A stretch of DNA of 6,486 bases from an uncultured Planctomycetota bacterium. GTDB taxonomy: Bacteria > Planctomycetota > SZUA-567 > JAFGNG01. Below the pieces are notes generated by a model, which was not told where the DNA came from, searched no databases, and saw nothing but the letters and a program-made list of their open reading frames with translations. The translations under genes and the position numbers were made by a program. The stretch is from NCBI GenBank assembly GCA_947311175.1, contig CAMZKK010000187.1:1-6486 (forward strand). The letters are read 5' to 3'. Shown here piece by piece: positions 5,962 to 6,486 of the stretch; within the stretch, counting starts at the first letter, position 1, and each line of letters opens with the position of its first letter.

Positions 5962-6486
5962 CTAGTTCGACATTTTACCATAAATAACAAGCCGGCTCAA
6001 CTCCTTTAGTTTCCTGCGATTTTCAGGGTTTTCATCCAACTCTTTTTCTATCTTGAGAATTTTTTGGAATTTTTCTTCTGAAACGCGTATTACAAGCCCA
6101 TTTTTTTCAAAAAGAAGACATCTTGTCCCATCTGGATGATTACCTTTTTTGTCATACATAACCAAAAAATCTTCATGTGCTCGATAGGGAACCTTTCTAA
6201 CGATATAACTTGATTCCTTATTCTTTTTCTTATTTTTCTTAAGAAATGGACATACCGATTTATCTGGAAATCTGCTGTACAATGCCTTCTCGTTCTTGGG
6301 AAAAATCCACTTCTTCACATTTCCATGATACTCCCCACTCACTTTCGCTATATCTTCAAGATTCTGAACACACTCCTTGGCAGTTTTTCCTACAACTGCA
6401 AGCATTTCAGATTTAGTATATAATGGGGATGATATCGACAAAAGTGCGGCATAAAGGATTACTTTTGTTGCAAGAGAAGACTTTCC
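5962..6486 (-). CDS. Hypothetical, probably exported protein of unknown function (5' end off window)
   Basis: The frame ends at TAG 5964-5962 and stays open to the right edge, giving 174 visible codons. A TTG at 6441 could be taken as a start, but the 15 codons before it read GKSSLATKVILYAAL and lead into LSISSPLYT. With the basic residues before them this looks like a signal peptide, so the true start probably lies just outside the window and the TTG is internal. The mature part is hydrophilic and lysine-rich, with CPFLKKNKKKNK at about residues 64-75 counted from the TTG and a charged, probably helical C-terminus (EEKFQKILKIEKELDENPENRRKLKEL region). I recognise no family. It precedes rnfE on the same strand by 130 bp and is separated from it by the inverted repeat and the rnf promoter, so it is probably a separate unit. 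Confidence 0.65.
   Translation of the reverse strand, partial: GKSSLATKVILYAALLSISSPLYTKSEMLAVVGKTAKECVQNLEDIAKVSGEYHGNVKKWIFPKNEKALYSRFPDKSVCPFLKKNKKKNKESSYIVRKVPYRAHEDFLVMYDKKGNHPDGTRCLLFEKNGLVIRVSEEKFQKILKIEKELDENPENRRKLKELSRLVIYGKMSN

Overview
The window holds a complete six-gene rnf cluster on the minus strand, transcribed right to left in the order rnfE-rnfA-rnfB-rnfC-rnfD-rnfG. It encodes the membrane-bound ferredoxin:NAD+ oxidoreductase (Rnf complex). The cluster is flanked by two partial genes of unknown function on the same strand, each cut by a window edge. The DNA is AT-rich. RnfB is the long form with four ferredoxin-like cysteine motifs, and RnfC is short and lacks the long C-terminal repeats of enterobacterial RsxC. 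Together these suggest an anaerobic, fermentative or acetogenic-type bacterium rather than an enterobacterium. The phylum cannot be fixed from this sequence.

Layout, left to right. Positions 1-284 hold the start of a membrane-anchored or secreted protein that runs off the left edge. Positions 285-417 are intergenic, with a hairpin, a 7-bp AT-rich tandem repeat and an open stretch that reads like protein. Positions 418-5831 are the rnf operon, with gaps of 16-45 bp and a 1-bp TAATG overlap between rnfD and rnfG. Positions 5832-5961 are the control region: a consensus promoter (TTGACA, 16 bp, TATAAT) whose -35 box lies inside one arm of a perfect 15-bp inverted repeat. Positions 5962-6486 hold the 3' part of an unknown, probably exported protein whose start lies beyond the right edge.

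How the genes work together (family knowledge): RnfB takes electrons from reduced ferredoxin. RnfA and RnfE form the membrane core with a shared iron-sulfur site. RnfD and RnfG carry covalent FMN, and RnfC reduces NAD+. The electron flow is coupled to Na+ or H+ pumping. No apbE flavin transferase, needed to load FMN on RnfD and RnfG, is visible here.

The most notable observation is that rnfA is broken as given. A 50-codon 5' frame (from 5110) and a 3' frame (ending at 4512) together give a full-length RnfA of about 199 residues, but they are out of register by one base near 4990-4994. This is either a sequence error, a real inactivating mutation, or less likely recoding. No wholly new system was found. 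The regulatory dyad, the frameshift and the intergenic element at 311-416 are the items worth checking.
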